From positions 310,001 through 374,000 of the forward strand of contig JANSWW010000001.1 in the NCBI GenBank assembly GCA_024743275.1: a DNA stretch of 64,000 bases, written 5' to 3'. Shown here in pieces: positions 52,814-61,598 of this stretch; position 1 is the first letter of the stretch, and each line of letters begins with the position of its first letter. Both the position numbers and the translations under genes were made by a program. The stretch comes from Alphaproteobacteria bacterium (GTDB lineage Bacteria > Pseudomonadota > Alphaproteobacteria > JANSWW01). Under the pieces are notes generated by a model. It was not told the origin of the DNA and ran no database searches. It was given only the letters and a program-made list of their open reading frames with translations.

Positions 52814-53785
52814 ATGAAGGTTCTGATCACGGGCGCGGGTGGATTTCTGGGCCGCAAACTGGCGACACGGCTGGCGGCGGACGGCGCGATGGGGATCGAC
52901 GGAAAGCCCCACGCCATCGAGCGCCTGATCCTCGCCGACCTGATCGCCCCGGAAGCGCCGCCGGCGAACTTTGAGATCCGGTGCGAGGCGGCCGACGTCA
53001 CGTCCCCGTCCGCCGCGGCCCATCTCGTCGGCAAGGGTGTCGATGTCGTCTTCCATCTGGCGGCCATCGTCAGCGCCGACGCGGAAGCCAACTTCGATAA
53101 GGGCATGTCGGTGAATTTCGACGCCACCCGCCATTTGCTCCAGGCCTGCCGGGCCAATGGCGGCGCCCGTCTGGTGTTTGCCTCGTCCGTCGCGGTCTAT
53201 GGCCGGACACCGGACGGAGTGATCCGCGAAGACACATGGCCGCAACCACAGACCAGCTATGGCAGCCAGAAGATCATGGGCGAGGTTCTCGTGGGCGACA
53301 TGTCGCGCAAGGGCTTCGTCGACGGCCGCTCGGTCCGTCTGCCGACCGTGGTGGTCAGGCCGGGCAAGCCGAACAAGGCGGCCTCCACCTTCGCCAGTTC
53401 GATCATCCGCGAGCCCCTGCAGGGGGACGAAGCCCTCCTACCGGTGGGCGAGGACGCGGCGATGTATGTCGCCTCCCCGCGCCGGATCGTCGAAAATCTG
53501 CTCATCGCCGCCGATCTGCCCAGCGCCGCCTGGGGAACCGACCGCAGCCTGATGCTGCCCGGCGTCACGGTTTCCGTCGCGGACATGCTGGCGACCCTGG
53601 AAGCGGTCGGCGGGGCCGAGGCACGGACCCGGGTCCGGCGGGAACGCGATCCCGCCGTCGAGAAGATCGTCGCCGGCTGGCCCTCGGTGTTCGAGATCGA
53701 CCGCGCCCGCCGCATGGGCTTCGAAGCCGACGAGAGCTACCGCGCCATTGTCGAGGCGTTCATGGAAGACGACATGGTCCGGTAG
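52814..53785 (+). CDS. denD: NAD-dependent epimerase/dehydratase, D-erythronate dehydrogenase-like
   Basis: A 323-residue extended SDR. The cofactor motif VLITGAGGFLGRKLATRLAA is at the start, VVFHLAAIVSADAEANFDKG follows, and the catalytic YxxxK is in TSYGSQKIMGEVLVGDMSRK. PTVVVRPGKPNKAASTFASS with the C-terminal part matches D-erythronate dehydrogenase (DenD), which oxidises D-erythronate in tetronate catabolism. Other genes of that route are not nearby, so the substrate is uncertain. It is followed after 10 bases by the DUF1491 gene. Confidence 0.8.
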   Translation: MKVLITGAGGFLGRKLATRLAADGAMGIDGKPHAIERLILADLIAPEAPPANFEIRCEAADVTSPSAAAHLVGKGVDVVFHLAAIVSADAEANFDKGMSVNFDATRHLLQACRANGGARLVFASSVAVYGRTPDGVIREDTWPQPQTSYGSQKIMGEVLVGDMSRKGFVDGRSVRLPTVVVRPGKPNKAASTFASSIIREPLQGDEALLPVGEDAAMYVASPRRIVENLLIAADLPSAAWGTDRSLMLPGVTVSVADMLATLEAVGGAEARTRVRRERDPAVEKIVAGWPSVFEIDRARRMGFEADESYRAIVEAFMEDDMVR

Positions 53786-53795
53786 AAGGGAAGCA

Positions 53796-54149
53796 ATGAC
53801 CAGCGCCAATCTCAAGACCGGGATCTGGGTCTCGGCCAAGCAAAGGCAGATGAACGGCGACGGTCCGGTGCTGATCGCCCTGCGCAAGGGCGACGCGGAC
53901 GCCGGCACGCTGATCCTCCGGGTCGAAACGCCCGAGGGCGAGAGGCTGTTTAGCCAGGGCCGCACCCTGGACGGCGAGCCCTGCTGGTATGCGGTTCTCG
54001 ACGGCCGCGCCGTCCCCCCTTTCGAGGCCGCCGAATACTGCGAGAAACGGGTGCGCACCGACCCGGACCTCTGGGTGCTCAGCCTCGACCTCGCCGCCAA
54101 GGCCGACCCCGAAGGTCCACTCTTGGATCTGCCGGTGGAAGCGGTCTGA
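53796..54149 (+). CDS. DUF1491 family protein
   Basis: A 117-residue protein resembling DUF1491, common in alphaproteobacteria. It begins LKTGIWVSAKQRQMNGDGPV and continues with LIALRKGDADAGTLILRV, a Trp-containing GEPCWYAVLDGRAVPPFEAA, and an acidic C-terminus. The function is unknown. The ATG at 53796 lies 10 bases after the DenD-like stop; the same frame extends back into that gene to 53748. Confidence 0.8.
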   Translation: MTSANLKTGIWVSAKQRQMNGDGPVLIALRKGDADAGTLILRVETPEGERLFSQGRTLDGEPCWYAVLDGRAVPPFEAAEYCEKRVRTDPDLWVLSLDLAAKADPEGPLLDLPVEAV

Positions 54150-54288
54150 CCCGCCGGAGCGGCAAGGAATCACCGTTTGCCCGCCCACCGACCCGGATTG
54201 TCGGGTCGGGGCTAGTATTCCCCTTGAGACATCGCTGATATAGGCTGCGTTCGCGTCCGCGAGATGCTTCCGTAACCCCGCCCGGTCC

Positions 54289-55542
54289 ATGACCCACTAT
54301 TCGGTATTCAGCCTGCTCAAGAACACGCTCGGTGGCCACAAGGGCTGGCCACGGGCCTGGCGCGACCCCGAACCGAAGGCGCGCTATGACGTGATCGTGG
54401 TCGGCGGCGGCGGGCATGGGCTCGCCACCGCCTATTATCTGGCCAAGAATCACGGCATCACCAATGTGGCGGTCCTGGAGAGGGGCTATCTCGGCGGCGG
54501 CAATGTCGGCCGGAACACCACGATTGTGCGGTCCAACTACGAGCTGCCGGGCAATACGGAGTTCTACGAGCACTCCCTGAAACTCTGGGAAGGACTGAGC
54601 CAGGACCTCAACTACAATGTGATGTTCAGCCAGCGCTCGGTGATCAACCTCGCCCATTCCGACGGCCAGATGGACGCCTATGCGAGGCGCGGCAACCGGA
54701 TGCGGATCAACGGCATCGACTCTGAACTGCTGAGCCGGGACGAGGTGCGGGAGAAGGCCCCCTATCTCAGCTTCGAGAACGCCCGCTTCCCGATCTATGG
54801 CGGCTTGAGCCAGCCGCGCGGCGGCACGGCGCGCCATGACGCGGTCGCCTGGGGCTTCGCCCGGGCCGCGGACCTGCGCGGGGTCGACCTCATTCAGAAT
54901 TGTGAAGTGACGGGCTTCATCCGCGAGGGCGGCCGGGTGACCGGTGTCGAGACCACGCGGGGCACCATTATGGCCGGCAAGGTCGGCCTCGCCGTCGCCG
55001 GCAGCACCACGGAACTGACCCGAAAAGTGGGCCTTGATCTGCCGATCGAAAGCCATGTGCTGCAAGCCTTCGTCTCCGAAGGGCTGAAGCCCATGATCGA
55101 CCAGGTCATCACCTTCGGCGCCGGGCATTTCTATATCAGCCAGTCGGACAAGGGCGGTCTCGTCTTCGGCGGCGATCTCGACGGCTACAACACCTATGCC
55201 CAGCGCGGGAATCTACCCCTGATCGAGGATGTGATGACCGAGGGCGTGGCGATGATCCCGGCCCTCTCCCGGCTGCGGCTGCTGCGCCATTGGGGCGGAA
55301 TCATGGACATGTCCATGGACGGCAGCCCGATCATCGATAAGACCCCGATCGACGGGCTCTATCTCAACACCGGCTGGTGCTATGGCGGTTTCAAGGCGAC
55401 GCCGGGGTCCGGTTGGTGCTTCGCGCACACCATCGCCCGCGACGAGCCCAGCCCCTACAACACCCGCCTGCGCCTCGACCGCTTCGCGCGCGGGCACACC
55501 ATCGACGAAAAGGGCTCCGGCCCGGTCCCGAAGAAGCACTAG
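54289..55542 (+). CDS. soxB: sarcosine oxidase beta subunit
   Basis: A 417-residue FAD-dependent subunit of heterotetrameric sarcosine oxidase, which demethylates sarcosine to glycine and feeds formaldehyde or methylene-tetrahydrofolate. The FAD site is DVIVVGGGGHGLATAYYLAK; RNTTIVRSNYELPGNTEFYE and FGAGHFYISQSDKGGLVFGG are typical, and LYLNTGWCYGGFKATPGSGW is the C-terminal SoxB signature. It starts the soxBDAG operon. The 139-base upstream gap has an 8-bp inverted repeat (54188-54209) but no clear promoter. Confidence 0.96.
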   Translation: MTHYSVFSLLKNTLGGHKGWPRAWRDPEPKARYDVIVVGGGGHGLATAYYLAKNHGITNVAVLERGYLGGGNVGRNTTIVRSNYELPGNTEFYEHSLKLWEGLSQDLNYNVMFSQRSVINLAHSDGQMDAYARRGNRMRINGIDSELLSRDEVREKAPYLSFENARFPIYGGLSQPRGGTARHDAVAWGFARAADLRGVDLIQNCEVTGFIREGGRVTGVETTRGTIMAGKVGLAVAGSTTELTRKVGLDLPIESHVLQAFVSEGLKPMIDQVITFGAGHFYISQSDKGGLVFGGDLDGYNTYAQRGNLPLIEDVMTEGVAMIPALSRLRLLRHWGGIMDMSMDGSPIIDKTPIDGLYLNTGWCYGGFKATPGSGWCFAHTIARDEPSPYNTRLRLDRFARGHTIDEKGSGPVPKKH

Positions 55543-55557
55543 GGAAAATCGAAAGAG

Positions 55558-55860
55558 ATGATCCGCCTCGACTGCCCCCATTGCGGCCCGCGCGACCAGA
55601 CGGAGTTCAATTACGGAGGAGACGGCAGGATAGAGCGCCCCGGCGACGACGCCTCGCTTACCGCCTGGAACGATTTCGTCTACACCCGCGACAATCCCCG
55701 CGGCCCCCATGTGGAGCTCTGGCAGCACACGGCCGGGTGCCGGCAATGGATCAAGGTCGCCCGGGACACGCTGACCCATGAGATCATCGCCGTTGGCACC
55801 ATGGGCGACGATATCGAAGCGAAGATCGCCGATCCCGACCGGGGCGGGGTGGAGGCATGA
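55558..55860 (+). CDS. soxD: sarcosine oxidase delta subunit
   Basis: A 100-residue zinc-binding delta subunit. The Cys/His zinc site is near the N-terminus in LDCPHCGPRDQTEFNYGGDG; the rest has DFVYTRDNPRGPHVELWQHT and AGCRQWIKVARDTLTHEII as in SoxD. Length is normal. It lies 15 bases after soxB and its stop overlaps the soxA ATG (ATGA). Confidence 0.95.
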   Translation: MIRLDCPHCGPRDQTEFNYGGDGRIERPGDDASLTAWNDFVYTRDNPRGPHVELWQHTAGCRQWIKVARDTLTHEIIAVGTMGDDIEAKIADPDRGGVEA

Positions 55861-58800
55861 GCAAGCCCTGCCCGATCAACGACCACAGGCTCCCCACCGG
55901 GGGACTGATCGACCGTCAGCGGCAGAAGAGCTTCGTTTTCGACGGGCGCCGCTATTGCGGCTATGAGGGGGACACTCTGGCCTCCGCCCTGCTCGCCAAC
56001 GGGGTTCATCTCGCCGGGCGCAGCTTCAAATACCACCGCCCCCGGGGGATCTTCTCCGACGGGCCGGAAGAGCCGAACGCCCTGGTCGAAATGCGGATCG
56101 GCGCGCGCCGGGAGCCCAACACCCGGGCCACCATGGTCGAGCTCTATGACGGGCTGATCGCCAATTCCCAGAACCGCTTTCCGGCCCTGAGCTTCGATCT
56201 GCAGGCGGTCAACCAATGGCTCAGCCCGGGCCTCGTCGCGGGATTCTACTACAAGACCTTCATGTGGCCGAAAAAGGGATGGATGTTCTACGAACACATC
56301 ATCCGCCACGCCGCCGGCCTGGGCACGGCGACCCTGGAGCCGGACCCGGATCTATACGAGAAGGTCCACGCCCACTGCGACGTGCTGGTGATCGGCGGCG
56401 GCCCGGCCGGGATCGCGGCGGCCTTGGCGGCGGGCCGCGCCGGCGCCCGGGTGATGCTGTGCGACGAGCGGCCCGATCTCGGCGGCACCCTGCGCTACGA
56501 GGAACGCGAGATCGACGGTAAGCCCGCCCTCGACTGGGCCGGCGGCCATCTCGCGGAACTGGCGGGCATGCCGGACGTCACGGTCCTGCGCCGGACGACC
56601 GCCTTCGGGACCTATGACGGGAACACCGTCGGCCTCGTGGAGCGGGTCAGCGACCATCTGCCCACCCCCGCCCCCTTCCAGGTCCGTCAGCGGATGTGGA
56701 CCGTGCGGGCCAAGAAGATCGTCCTGGCGACGGGCGCCATCGAACGGCCGCTGGTCTTCCCGAACAACGACAAACCGGGCGTGATGCTGGCCTCGGCCGT
56801 GCGCAGCTATATCCGGCAATACGGCGTGAAACCGGGCGAGCGGGCGGTGCTGTTCGCGACCAATGACGATGCCTACCGGACCGCGCTGGCTCTTAACGAG
56901 GCAGGGGCCGGGGTGACCGTGGTCGACCCGCGCGGCGAACACGGCACCGCCTGGCCGGAAAGGGTTCGCGACGCCGGTATCGAGGTCCTGACCGGCCATG
57001 TGATCACCTCCCTGAAAGGCCGGCTGCGGGTCAAGGAAGTCCTGGCGATGGAGTCCGACGGCCGCGGCCACAAGGGATCGCCCAGGCCGATCGCGGCGGA
57101 TCTCGTCGCGGTTTCCGGCGGCTGGGCACCGACGCTCCATCTCGCCACCCACGCCGGGGCCAAGGCGACCTGGGACGAAGAGCGCGGCAGCTTCGTGCCG
57201 GACATGACCAAATGCCGAGCCGACATGACGGTCGTCGGTTCCGCCAACGGCACCAACACGCTTTCCGGCGCCATCGAGGAGGGCTTCGCCACCGGTGCCG
57301 CCGCGGCCAAGGCCGTCGGCAAGAGCGCGCCGGATCCGATTTCGGTGGAGGTCGACGACCCGGCGGAGGCCCCGGTCCGCAGCCTGTGGAAGGTCGAACC
57401 CGCCCAGGGTCAGCCGAGCAAGTCCTTCGTCGACCTGCAGAACGACGCGACCGCCAAGGACATCGAGATCGCCAACCGCGAAGGCTACATCTCCGTCGAG
57501 CATATGAAGCGCTACACGACGCTCGGCATGGCCACGGATCAGGGCAAGACGGCCAATGTCAACGGCCTCGCCCTGCTGGCGGAGGCCCGGGGGCAGAGCA
57601 TCCCGGACGTCGGGACCACGACCTTCCGACCGCCCTACACCCCGGTCACCCTCGGTGCCATGGTTGGGCGTCACACGGCGAAGCACTACAAGCCGATCCG
57701 GCGGACGCCGATGCACGATTGGCACACGGACGCCGGTGCCGTCTTCGTCGAGGCCGGCCTGTGGCTCCGGCCGCAATACTATCCCCGCCCCGGCGAGGAC
57801 GTACACGCGGCCATGCGGCGGGAAGTGAAGATGACCCGCAACGGCGTCGGGCTCTGCGATGTCTCGACCCTCGGCAAGATCGACATCCAGGGACCGGACG
57901 CGGCGGAATTCCTCAACCGCACCTATTCCAACGGGTTCAAGACGCTGGCGGTGGGCAAGGCGCGCTACGGGCTGATGCTGCGCGAGGACGGAATCGTCTA
58001 CGACGACGGCACCACCAGCCGCCTCGGCGAGAACCACTATCTGATGACCACCACCACCGGCCACGCGGTCGAGGTGATGGGCCTTTTGGAGTACTACGCC
58101 CAGGTGCTGTGGCCGGAGTTGGATGTGCAGCTCACCTCGGTCACCGATCATTGGGCCGCCATCGCGGTCGCCGGTCCGAAAAGCCGCACGGTGCTGGCCG
58201 ACGCCATCGCCGGGATCGATTTCTCCAATCAGGGCCTGCCCTTCATGGGTGTCGCGGACGGCACGCTCGACGGCGTTCCCGCCCGGGTGTTCCGCATCAG
58301 CTTCTCCGGCGATCTCGCCTATGAGATCCAGGTGCCCGCCGACCATGGACACCAGGCCTGGAAGGCCCTGATGGCCGCCGGCGAGGCCCATGACATCTGT
58401 CCCTATGGCATGGAAGCCCTCAACATCATGCGTATCGAAAAGGGCTTCGTCACCCATGCGGAAATCGATGGCCGCACCACGCCGGGCGACCTCGGCCTCG
58501 ACAAGATGGCGAGTCGAAAGAAGAGCTATATCGGCCGTTTCCTCCTCGAACGGGAGGCCCTGAAGGACCCGGACCGGCCGACGCTGATCGGCCTGCGCCC
58601 GGTCGACGGCAAGGCCACGATTCGGGCGGGCTCGATCCTCGTCCGGGATCCGGTGACCGCCGGGCCGGACGATATGGAAGGCCATGTCACCTCCCAGTGC
58701 TACAGCCCGACCTTCGGAGAACCGATCGCGCTCGCCCTGCTGAAGAACGGGCCGAACCGCATCGGCGAGACGATCTGGGCGACCTTCCCGCTCTACAACG

Positions 58801-58883
58801 TTTCGGTCCAGTGCGAGATCACACCGACCGTCCGCTTCGATCCGGACGGCAGCAAGGTCAAGGGGGAGACGACTGATGCCTGA
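55857..58883 (+). CDS. soxA: sarcosine oxidase alpha subunit
   Basis: A 1008-residue alpha subunit. The N-terminal ferredoxin-like region (SFVFDGRRYCGYEGDTLASA) is followed by a NAD/FAD-binding domain with CDVLVIGGGPAGIAAALAAG, a KIVLATGAIERPLVFPNNDK segment, and a C-terminal folate-binding T-protein-like domain (VGLCDVSTLGKIDIQGPDAA, AYEIQVPADHGHQAWKALMA, YGMEALNIMRIEKGFVTHAE). It passes the methyl group to tetrahydrofolate. The length is normal. Confidence 0.96.
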   Translation: MSKPCPINDHRLPTGGLIDRQRQKSFVFDGRRYCGYEGDTLASALLANGVHLAGRSFKYHRPRGIFSDGPEEPNALVEMRIGARREPNTRATMVELYDGLIANSQNRFPALSFDLQAVNQWLSPGLVAGFYYKTFMWPKKGWMFYEHIIRHAAGLGTATLEPDPDLYEKVHAHCDVLVIGGGPAGIAAALAAGRAGARVMLCDERPDLGGTLRYEEREIDGKPALDWAGGHLAELAGMPDVTVLRRTTAFGTYDGNTVGLVERVSDHLPTPAPFQVRQRMWTVRAKKIVLATGAIERPLVFPNNDKPGVMLASAVRSYIRQYGVKPGERAVLFATNDDAYRTALALNEAGAGVTVVDPRGEHGTAWPERVRDAGIEVLTGHVITSLKGRLRVKEVLAMESDGRGHKGSPRPIAADLVAVSGGWAPTLHLATHAGAKATWDEERGSFVPDMTKCRADMTVVGSANGTNTLSGAIEEGFATGAAAAKAVGKSAPDPISVEVDDPAEAPVRSLWKVEPAQGQPSKSFVDLQNDATAKDIEIANREGYISVEHMKRYTTLGMATDQGKTANVNGLALLAEARGQSIPDVGTTTFRPPYTPVTLGAMVGRHTAKHYKPIRRTPMHDWHTDAGAVFVEAGLWLRPQYYPRPGEDVHAAMRREVKMTRNGVGLCDVSTLGKIDIQGPDAAEFLNRTYSNGFKTLAVGKARYGLMLREDGIVYDDGTTSRLGENHYLMTTTTGHAVEVMGLLEYYAQVLWPELDVQLTSVTDHWAAIAVAGPKSRTVLADAIAGIDFSNQGLPFMGVADGTLDGVPARVFRISFSGDLAYEIQVPADHGHQAWKALMAAGEAHDICPYGMEALNIMRIEKGFVTHAEIDGRTTPGDLGLDKMASRKKSYIGRFLLEREALKDPDRPTLIGLRPVDGKATIRAGSILVRDPVTAGPDDMEGHVTSQCYSPTFGEPIALALLKNGPNRIGETIWATFPLYNVSVQCEITPTVRFDPDGSKVKGETTDA

Positions 58884-59514
58884 CAACTCCCCCAAGACCC
58901 TCCCGGGGCGTCGCTCGGCCCTCGCGAGCCATCTGAGACCGGGAGTCTTCGGAGCCCAGTGCGAACGCGGCCCGCTGGTGACGCTGTCCGAACGGACCGG
59001 CCTTACCCTGGTCCAGGTCACCGCCAGGGCGGCGGACAAGCGGAAAGCCGGACCGGCGATCAAGAAAGTGACCGGCGTCTCGCCACCGCCGAAGACCGGC
59101 GAGACACGGATCGCCGATGACGGCACGGCGGTCCACTGCATCGGCCCGGAACGCTGGCTCATCGTCGCCGAGACCGCGGCGCCGGACGCGATGACCGCCG
59201 CCTTGCGCGAGGCGCTCGGCAACACGACGGCTGCCGTCGTCGATCTGTCCTCCGGACGGGCGGTGGTCCGGATCTCGGGACCCAAGGCGGCGGCCGTGAT
59301 GATGGCCGCGACCCCGATCGATCTTCATCCGGATGTCCTGCCCGCCCCGGCCTGCGCGCACACGTTGATCGCCCAGGCGGCGGGTCTGATCGCCGTTTTC
59401 GAGGAAGCGGAGGAGCGGATCTTCGAACTGCATCTCCAACGCAGCTATGCCGGCCATCTTTGGGAGTTCCTCACCGAGACGGCGGCGCAATACGGCTATT
59501 CGGTGACCGACTGA
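58876..59514 (+). CDS. soxG: sarcosine oxidase gamma subunit
   Basis: A 212-residue gamma subunit. It has the SoxG layout: SALASHLRPGVFGAQCERGP at the start, CIGPERWLIVAETAAPDAMT and VVDLSSGRAVVRISGPKAAA in the middle, and LHLQRSYAGHLWEFLTETAA at the end. It starts 8 bases before the soxA stop, completing the order soxB-soxD-soxA-soxG. No folD, purU or glyA gene follows, so one-carbon handling genes lie elsewhere. Confidence 0.93.
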   Translation: MPDNSPKTLPGRRSALASHLRPGVFGAQCERGPLVTLSERTGLTLVQVTARAADKRKAGPAIKKVTGVSPPPKTGETRIADDGTAVHCIGPERWLIVAETAAPDAMTAALREALGNTTAAVVDLSSGRAVVRISGPKAAAVMMAATPIDLHPDVLPAPACAHTLIAQAAGLIAVFEEAEERIFELHLQRSYAGHLWEFLTETAAQYGYSVTD

Positions 59515-59662
59515 ACCGCGGTTTCGCCGGTATTTCGGCGGATCATCTCCTGTGGGGAAGCAGACCCTTTCCGTTGCATCCGACAGGACCGTTCCAATAT
59601 TTGTGCTACGCAGGGACTGTCAAATTGGCGCGTGCGAAACCGGACAATGGAGCGGGGCCGAA

Positions 59663-60328
59663 GTGATCGATCGCGAATCACTCAAAAAAGGGATTCTACA
59701 GGAGATGATCCGGCAATCCGGATCACCGATTCGCCTGCTCACGGACGAGGAGCGCGCGGCCTCCCTGCAACAAACCCTCGCCGACCATCCGGAGCCGGGC
59801 AGCGATATCTGGGTCTTCGCCTATGGATCGCTGATCTGGAACCCGGCCTTCCATTTCGTCGAGAAGCGGTTCGCCAAGATTTTCGGCTTTCACCGGCGCT
59901 ATTGCATGTGGACGACCCTGGGCCGTGGCTGCCCGGAGAACCCCGGACTCATGCTGGGTCTCGACAGGGGCGGGTCGTGCAAGGGGCTCGTCTTCCGGAT
60001 CGCCGAGGACGCCATCCAGGAAGAAATGGAGATCATCTGGCGGCGGGAAATGCTTGCCGGCTCCTACATCCCGACCTGGTGCCGAGCGGAGACGGAGGCC
60101 GGTCAGGTCTGGGCGATTTCCTTCGTGATGGACCGGGCGAACGAGCGCTATTGCGAGGGCCTCGACGAGGACAAGCTGGTCGACGTGCTGTCCACCGCCA
60201 AGGGCCGCATCGGGTCCTGTGCCGAATACCTCTTCAACACGGTCGAGCATCTCGACGCCATGGGCCTCAGGGACCAGCAATTGAGCCGGGTCGCCGAACG
60301 GGTCCGCGACCGCATCGGCTGCGCGTAA
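59663..60328 (+). CDS. ChaC-like gamma-glutamylcyclotransferase
   Basis: A 221-residue ChaC-family protein. The signature VFAYGSLIWNPAFHF is near residue 50, followed by FGFHRRYCMWTTLGRG, PENPGLMLGLDRGGSCKGLV and EEMEIIWRREMLAGSYIPTW with the catalytic Glu region. ChaC enzymes degrade glutathione to 5-oxoproline and Cys-Gly. The GTG at 59663 is preferred because a purine-rich GGAGCGGGG lies before it; a longer frame from 59552 would add an unrelated leader. Confidence 0.88.
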   Translation: MIDRESLKKGILQEMIRQSGSPIRLLTDEERAASLQQTLADHPEPGSDIWVFAYGSLIWNPAFHFVEKRFAKIFGFHRRYCMWTTLGRGCPENPGLMLGLDRGGSCKGLVFRIAEDAIQEEMEIIWRREMLAGSYIPTWCRAETEAGQVWAISFVMDRANERYCEGLDEDKLVDVLSTAKGRIGSCAEYLFNTVEHLDAMGLRDQQLSRVAERVRDRIGCA

Positions 60329-60331
60329 GCC

Positions 60332-61060
60332 CTATAGACCCGCGAGAGTAAGGCAGCGTTCGGCCAGCGCGATGTTGGACGAGACGATTGGCTTGCCGAT
60401 TTCGGCCTCCCATTCGTGGATATGGCCGACAGCGCGGATGTTGGTGCAACTGACGAACACCGCCTCGACCTCGGGTGCCTGGCCCAGTTCCTTAACCGCG
60501 CCCCAGATCGCCTCGGCGCTGAGCCGGGCCACGTTGTTGTCGTCCGGCTCGTTGAAACTGGCCGCCCGGATCAGGGTGAACCCGTCCGCCTCGAGATAAT
60601 CGGCCATCGCTTCGTTGATCGCCCCGATATAGGGCGTGACCATGGCGATGCGTTTGGCCTGGCGGCGGTGCAGCGCCGCGGCGACGGCCGCCATGGTCGT
60701 CGCGACCTTGGCTTCCGGATGGGCCTGATGGATCGCCTTCTCCACCCCCTCATGGCCGATCAGCAGCGAGGCCGAGGTGCAGGCATAGGCGATGACGTCG
60801 AAGGGAGTGCCCGGCAGAAGGGTCGCCGCACTGTCCCGCAAACGGGGCTCCATGGCTTTGAGGGTCTCCGGCGTCACGGTCGGATCGTTGAGGACCCTGG
60901 TGGTGAAGAAGGCCACGCCGTCGCCTCGGATCAGCTCGCGGAACTCGTCCTCGACCGTATGATCGGTGGCGAGCGCAATCAGCCCGATCCGCGCGCGGGT
61001 GCCGATGCCCCGGTCGAAGCCGGGCTCCAGGACACCGATATGCCGCGCCGGACCGTCCAT
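60332..61060 (-). CDS. Asp/Glu racemase superfamily protein, maleate isomerase-like
   Basis: A 242-residue protein of the Asp/Glu/hydantoin racemase fold. The first catalytic cysteine region is in VIAYACTSASLLIGHEGVEK and the second in VEAVFVSCTNIRAVGHIHEW, giving the two-Cys arrangement of maleate isomerase/arylmalonate decarboxylase relatives. IAMVTPYIGAINEAMADYLE and GKPIVSSNIALAERCL are also typical. Substrate unknown. The ATG at 61060 overlaps the stop of a possible small membrane ORF (ATGA); it is convergent with the ChaC gene. Confidence 0.85.
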   Translation of the reverse strand: MDGPARHIGVLEPGFDRGIGTRARIGLIALATDHTVEDEFRELIRGDGVAFFTTRVLNDPTVTPETLKAMEPRLRDSAATLLPGTPFDVIAYACTSASLLIGHEGVEKAIHQAHPEAKVATTMAAVAAALHRRQAKRIAMVTPYIGAINEAMADYLEADGFTLIRAASFNEPDDNNVARLSAEAIWGAVKELGQAPEVEAVFVSCTNIRAVGHIHEWEAEIGKPIVSSNIALAERCLTLAGL

Positions 61061-61245
61061 CAGAAAAACACCGGGGTGAGGAGGATGAACATCGGTCCGA
61101 GCCACACCGTAAAAAGGGTTTGGGCCGCCGGCCCCATCAAGGCCGCCGCAACGCGAGCCGCCATGTCGAAGAAGACGAGATAGGAGGACATGTTGTCAAG
61201 GAAGCCCGATAGGATGCCGGTGAGCCGGAAACGCGCGGGAGCCAT
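61060..61245 (-). CDS. possible small membrane protein coupled to racemase gene
   Basis: A minus-strand frame of up to 61 residues ends FFDMAARVAAALMGPAAQTL then FTVWLGPMFILLTPVFF, one long hydrophobic stretch that could span the membrane. Its stop overlaps the racemase ATG (ATGA), which favours real translation. The start is unclear: ATG 61245 has GGAGG touching it with no spacing, and internal ATG codons at 61191 and 61164 lack ribosome sites. No family is recognised. Composition and overlap support it only moderately. Confidence 0.4.
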   Translation of the reverse strand: MAPARFRLTGILSGFLDNMSSYLVFFDMAARVAAALMGPAAQTLFTVWLGPMFILLTPVFF

Positions 61246-61285
61246 CCTCCGCCAAACGAGGCGGCCCTCCGCCAAAGGAGGCGGC
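61246..61285. repeat. two tandem 20-base hairpin units
   Basis: CCTCCGCCAAACGAGGCGGC (61246-61265) is followed directly by CCTCCGCCAAAGGAGGCGGC (61266-61285), differing at one base. Each unit can fold as CCGCC-loop-GGCGG. They end exactly at the possible start of the small membrane ORF. The role is unknown; duplication of a hairpin, a terminator-like structure or a ribosome-site duplication are possible. Confidence 0.6.
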
Positions 61286-61598
61286 TCAGCGCCGACCGTA
61301 TCTGCGGTCCCCGCCCCCGGCATATTTCCGAGCACCTCAGGATTTCGGAAAAGCCGGTCTAGTGCCCCCCGGGAAAGCGAGAGTCGAACCTTTCCCGCGT
61401 GCATTGGCGCATCCGTGCACCCAAATCGCGGCTCGACGGCGGAATCATCGTATTTCACGCATTTCGCCCAAGGCTCGCTTGTCGTTTGCCATGGGTCCCC
61501 ATATGTTCCTGACCAACTCAACGCCGCGCGCCAGACTGTCGCGGCGACGCCACCCGCCAGCGTTTCGGCGGGACGACAAGAACCTCGGGGGAGACGGT
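61286..61598. other. gene-poor gap upstream of coxG
   Basis: These 313 bases between the racemase/small ORF and coxG hold no convincing gene. Frames crossing it are Arg/Ser-rich shadows. It should contain promoters for the divergent units; no strong -35/-10 pair was identified. AGACGG shortly before the coxG ATG is a weak ribosome site. Confidence 0.55.

Noticed and set aside
54188..54209. Inverted repeat before soxB considered as a terminator
   Set aside because: It has an 8-bp stem but no T-run and its role is unclear, so it is mentioned only with soxB.
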